Shown here piece by piece: positions 5,968 through 6,020 of a stretch of DNA of 6,020 bases. The position numbers and the translations under genes are program-made. The notes under the pieces were generated by a model that ran no database searches, was not told the DNA's origin, and was given only the letters and a program-made list of their open reading frames with translations. Origin of the DNA: an archaeon (GTDB taxonomy: Archaea > Thermoplasmatota > Thermoplasmata > Methanomassiliicoccales > Methanomethylophilaceae). The stretch lies in assembly GCA_024399225.1 (NCBI GenBank), contig JAKSHV010000073.1, positions 1 to 6,020 on the forward strand, given 5' to 3'. Position 1 is the first letter of the stretch. Each line of letters begins with the position of its first letter.

Positions 5968-6020
5968 ATGTCATTCAGGAAATGCACCACCGCCGAGAAC
6001 GACATCGGCATGCTGTACTA
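5968..6020 (+). CDS. Start of an unrecognised gene, 3' edge cut
   Basis: An ATG 12 bases after the rpoL stop opens a frame that stays open to the window edge, giving MSFRKCTTAENDIGMLY. A TGA in the same frame at 5959-5961 means the start cannot be further upstream. The next in-frame ATG is at 6010. Codon choice (ACC, GCC, GAG, AAC, GAC, ATC, GGC) matches the real genes of the window, which supports coding. There is no ribosome-binding site, and the bases before it are T-rich. Seventeen residues are too few to assign a family. The gene could be co-transcribed with rpoL. Confidence 0.5.
   Translation, partial: MSFRKCTTAENDIGMLY

Noticed and set aside
1..6020. Search for CRISPR, tRNA, rRNA, insertion sequence or phage/defence genes
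   Set aside because: No regularly spaced repeats, cloverleaf, transposase motif or long terminal inverted repeat was seen. Base composition and codon choice look even across the window.

Overview
The window reads as archaeal chromosome, most likely a methanogen-related euryarchaeon of the Thermoplasmata side, with Methanomassiliicoccales as my best guess. The evidence is an archaeal RNA polymerase subunit L, an archaeal/eukaryotic-type ATP-dependent DNA ligase, a Hef/FANCM-type helicase, AT-rich TATA boxes 28-30 bases before three start codons, and a GGTGAT ribosome-binding site. All genes lie on the + strand and are tightly packed. The six complete stop codons are TAA or TGA, never TAG. That fits a pyrrolysine-using lineage but is too few genes to prove it. 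The lineage call is inference.

Layout: (1) positions 1-1739 hold the end of a carboxymuconolactone decarboxylase/AhpD-like gene, followed after 3 bases by a 12-helix MATE-family exporter; these look like one operon whose promoter lies upstream of the window. (2) A short gap carries a near-perfect 18-bp palindrome and a TATA box, then a 109-residue IscA/HesB-like iron-sulfur protein (1783-2112) that ends in a hairpin terminator. (3) A new TATA box drives a helicase-only Hef homologue (2222-3769). After 29 bases, and preceded by its own ribosome-binding site, comes the replicative/repair DNA ligase (3799-5604). (4) A 96-base gap with a strong TATA box precedes rpoL (5701-5955), followed by the first 17 codons of an unrecognised gene.

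How they work together: the helicase and ligase form a plausible DNA-repair pair. The helicase ends exactly in a PCNA-interacting (PIP-box) pattern, QKGLYEF, and the ligase carries QMTLF at residues 103-107, where the Pyrococcus ligase has its known PCNA-binding QKSFF. Both products may therefore be recruited by the sliding clamp. The ligase also has a Gln in place of the first Lys of nucleotidyltransferase motif V and an acidic Ser/Asp tail. I see no mobile element, CRISPR array, tRNA or rRNA, and no clearly new multi-gene system. The points most worth a second look are the PIP-box pair, the ligase motif V substitution, the degenerate AhpD-like active site and the palindrome at 1729-1746.
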